DNA of 15,991 nt from Candidatus Latescibacterota bacterium (GTDB lineage: Bacteria; Latescibacterota; UBA2968; UBA8231): positions 1 to 15,991 of the forward strand of contig DPVW01000298.1 of the NCBI GenBank assembly GCA_003529325.1, in the 5' to 3' direction. This document shows positions 15,201 to 15,991 of this stretch, piece by piece (position 1 is the first letter of the stretch; each line of letters begins with the position of its first letter). The notes under the pieces are model-generated. The model worked only from the letters and a program-made list of their open reading frames with translations. It searched no databases and was not told the DNA's origin. Both the position numbers and the translations under genes were made by a program.

Positions 15201-15991
15201 CGCAATTGGTATATCGCCTACGACGATGAGGAGAAGAAGTTTACCGATGTTCGGCACGACAGCATCAGTGTCCGCGCCACCGGTCTGTTGGGGTTGACCG
15301 TGGGGGAGAAGGATGTCACCGGTGCCGCCAACAGCTTGTTGTGGGGCCGGTGGTTTGTCGACGACGACGAGGTGGCGTGTCTGCTCTCAGGTGAGATGGC
15401 CGCCACCCTCGGTATCCGCCCTGATGACGTCGGTTCGGCGACCGTGCAGATTTTTGGTAAACGATTCACCGTAGCGGGTGTGTTCGATGCGGAGAGATTC
15501 AGTGACGTTCATGATCTTGATGACGAGCCACTGACACCGGCTGATTTTCAGATGTCGAGCAACGCCGCCCTTGGACCCGTCGCCTCGGCGCAGATGGTCG
15601 TTGTGGAGGAGGCGCAGGCCTACGAGGTACGCCCCTTCGTACATCTGTCGGCAGAGAATGTCCTCATCCTGCCCTATGGGACGTTGCAGGAGCTCTTCGG
15701 CGGACTGCGTTCCGTGGCGGTGCGCTTTGACGAAGACGCCGACGCCGAGGCGCTCATCGAAGACTTTCTCCTACGCATTTCCGGCACCTTGTTTGCAGGC
15801 CTTCGAGACCCGGGGAACGGCGAGATCGTCGTCTCCTCCTTTACTTCACTCGGTGTGACCTCTGTGGAGGGTCTGGCGGCACTGATCGTGCCGATGCTGA
15901 TCGCGTCTCTCATCGTTCTCAATGCCATGATGGGCGCCGTGTACGAACGTTTCCGCGAGATCGGGATCTATTCATCGGTTGGCCTGGCGCC
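12243..15991 (+). CDS. M28 peptidase-like/FtsX-type permease fusion protein, partial (runs off window)
   Basis: An uninterrupted reading frame of 1249 codons with no stop before the window edge. Residues about 5-31 form a signal or anchor segment. An M28-like fold starts near 45, interrupted by a PA-like insert (about 140-245) with GRIVLMEF and a GARAILFIEP block. The peptidase core follows, but its metal ligands are mostly changed: Tyr-Tyr-Asp (268-270) for His-x-Asp, Glu-Val (283-284) for the Asp pair, Ala-His (314-315) for Glu-Glu, D353 kept, N450 for the last His. A beta-rich region and a helical segment lead to three membrane helices (about 788-812, 823-842, 850-872), then a MacB/FtsX-type permease: helix about 916-937, a large extracytoplasmic domain, helix about 1205-1230 and the typical YERFREIGIYSSVG cytoplasmic loop. 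It would work with an ABC ATPase encoded elsewhere. The start ATG is 1 bp after the upstream stop; ATG 12252 is possible. Confidence 0.87.
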   Translation, partial: MASMKQKSLYMLRQTGFLVCISVALRCLPAGAGGPDLLTMADSKQRLRSSIEYLASHDSRMTGQPGTALVADWLEAQLQALDLGGPVRRESFPVTVPVEIGASRLHIEEWGESVELFGLWPNGPRTTTVPPEGLEAPLTWAGGGEYADFDGRAIDGRIVLMEFNSWDHWVRLAGLGARAILFIEPEDTSYRQSIDKYLSAPVDVPRFWVGSKDGDRLRRRLADGEELAVQLHSRMDWVERPAWNIWIDVPAAAADSVLSSQRIIVEAYYDGISIAPSLAPSAEVASSAAALLELAHHLRQHPPERNITLLFAGAHFQALSGVVDFLDRHARASDFYAKRMEEPLHPNLFISLDLSTKTDQVGIWNNTFSFDLKRFFVPFGRRFTAYAQQVATDQGRDPEQAMVNGISPIRGMDWSTFVPDGVSVDSEMAMAAGQVALAFVTIHDARFPVNTPLDTPARVDMDNLHRQSSFLNGILSRSFADTALFQGLEDFSPVLKDELRTHKVRLRAFPRRSQTPDRQIDDALVIIGAGSHKGVHLAKYHLTDDKGEALVPGLTVGGEGLTAYAMERETGEITYAPDLSVRAQKFHGSPTPSGRLNWSIRWNQETRTLVMFPAVGRTLYGLTNPNLLVGLRKLTLIDPGGIAPRQFGYSFGGSMSSNLCVVFSSREGGRQGGALKMLFGSLLLINSPGGENEDEAKGSGYDLLNDDVMPADIHALRDMWRLNDARLATMRRHAIENQRLSRLHEAGRDHLQAAQTAYDSLHWEEYIAEVRAGLGVTMLAYPEVVGTLNDVIRGIVFFLALVIPTAFFGERLLFASSDVRWQIAGFMGLLLLIWALISQVHPAFDIAHPLIILLAFAIMAMAVFVLVMVTTRFNRFLREYQAEQAKIHQTDISRVSAAYTAFILGISNMRRRRLRTALTLLTLTLLTFTVLSFTSFRPDVRFLVFSLDHEGPYEGVLIRDRGWGELSPSTLEYARSHFGDEGVVAPRNWYIAYDDEEKKFTDVRHDSISVRATGLLGLTVGEKDVTGAANSLLWGRWFVDDDEVACLLSGEMAATLGIRPDDVGSATVQIFGKRFTVAGVFDAERFSDVHDLDDEPLTPADFQMSSNAALGPVASAQMVVVEEAQAYEVRPFVHLSAENVLILPYGTLQELFGGLRSVAVRFDEDADAEALIEDFLLRISGTLFAGLRDPGNGEIVVSSFTSLGVTSVEGLAALIVPMLIASLIVLNAMMGAVYERFREIGIYSSVGLA

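Overview
The window (15,991 bp, GC-rich, compactly packed) looks like chromosomal DNA from a Gram-negative-type, probably uncultivated heterotrophic bacterium. The mix of a DUF6785/DUF6784 membrane protein, a peptidase-FtsX fusion, TIM-barrel sugar isomerases, a LarA homologue and possibly a phytanoyl-CoA-dioxygenase-like remnant recalls Planctomycetota, Poribacteria or Latescibacterota-type genomes. This is a low-confidence inference, because no rRNA or ribosomal protein marker is present. I saw no tRNA, rRNA, CRISPR array, phage gene or transposase.

Layout. (1) 1-159: a palindromic, MITE-like repeat with 31-bp terminal inverted repeats (28/31 matching), cut by or starting at the window edge. 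(2) 166-1002: a SAM-dependent methyltransferase starting 7 bp after the repeat, then a 431-bp stretch holding only a 62-codon ORF that may be a gene remnant. (3) 1434-3413: the membrane AAA+ zinc protease FtsH. (4) A RidA/YjgF-family protein (minus strand), convergent with ftsH and divergent from an MFS transporter (3936-5189); the 47-bp gap between them carries an inverted repeat. (5) 5262-8044: a co-directional catabolic cluster of a sugar-phosphate isomerase/epimerase-like TIM barrel, a LarA-type nickel racemase/epimerase homologue and an SDR dehydrogenase. (6) Facing it on the minus strand, an M42/M20-like di-metal aminopeptidase followed 13 bp later by an aldo/keto reductase. (7) Divergent from these, a DUF6785/DUF6784 polytopic membrane protein is followed after 1 bp by a very large ORF running off the window: signal sequence, PA-like insert, M28-peptidase-like domain with most metal ligands lost, multiple membrane helices and an FtsX/MacB-type permease.

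How the parts may work together. Cluster 5 has the enzyme types expected for handling sugars or sugar acids (isomerise, epimerise at the alpha-hydroxy-acid carbon, oxidise/reduce); the MFS protein and AKR may serve the same diet, but no substrate can be read from sequence. Cluster 7 is the most unusual part: a translationally coupled pair of big membrane proteins, one with a probable pseudo-peptidase fused to an ABC-type permease, suggesting an envelope transport or mechanotransmission complex whose ATPase would lie downstream of the window.
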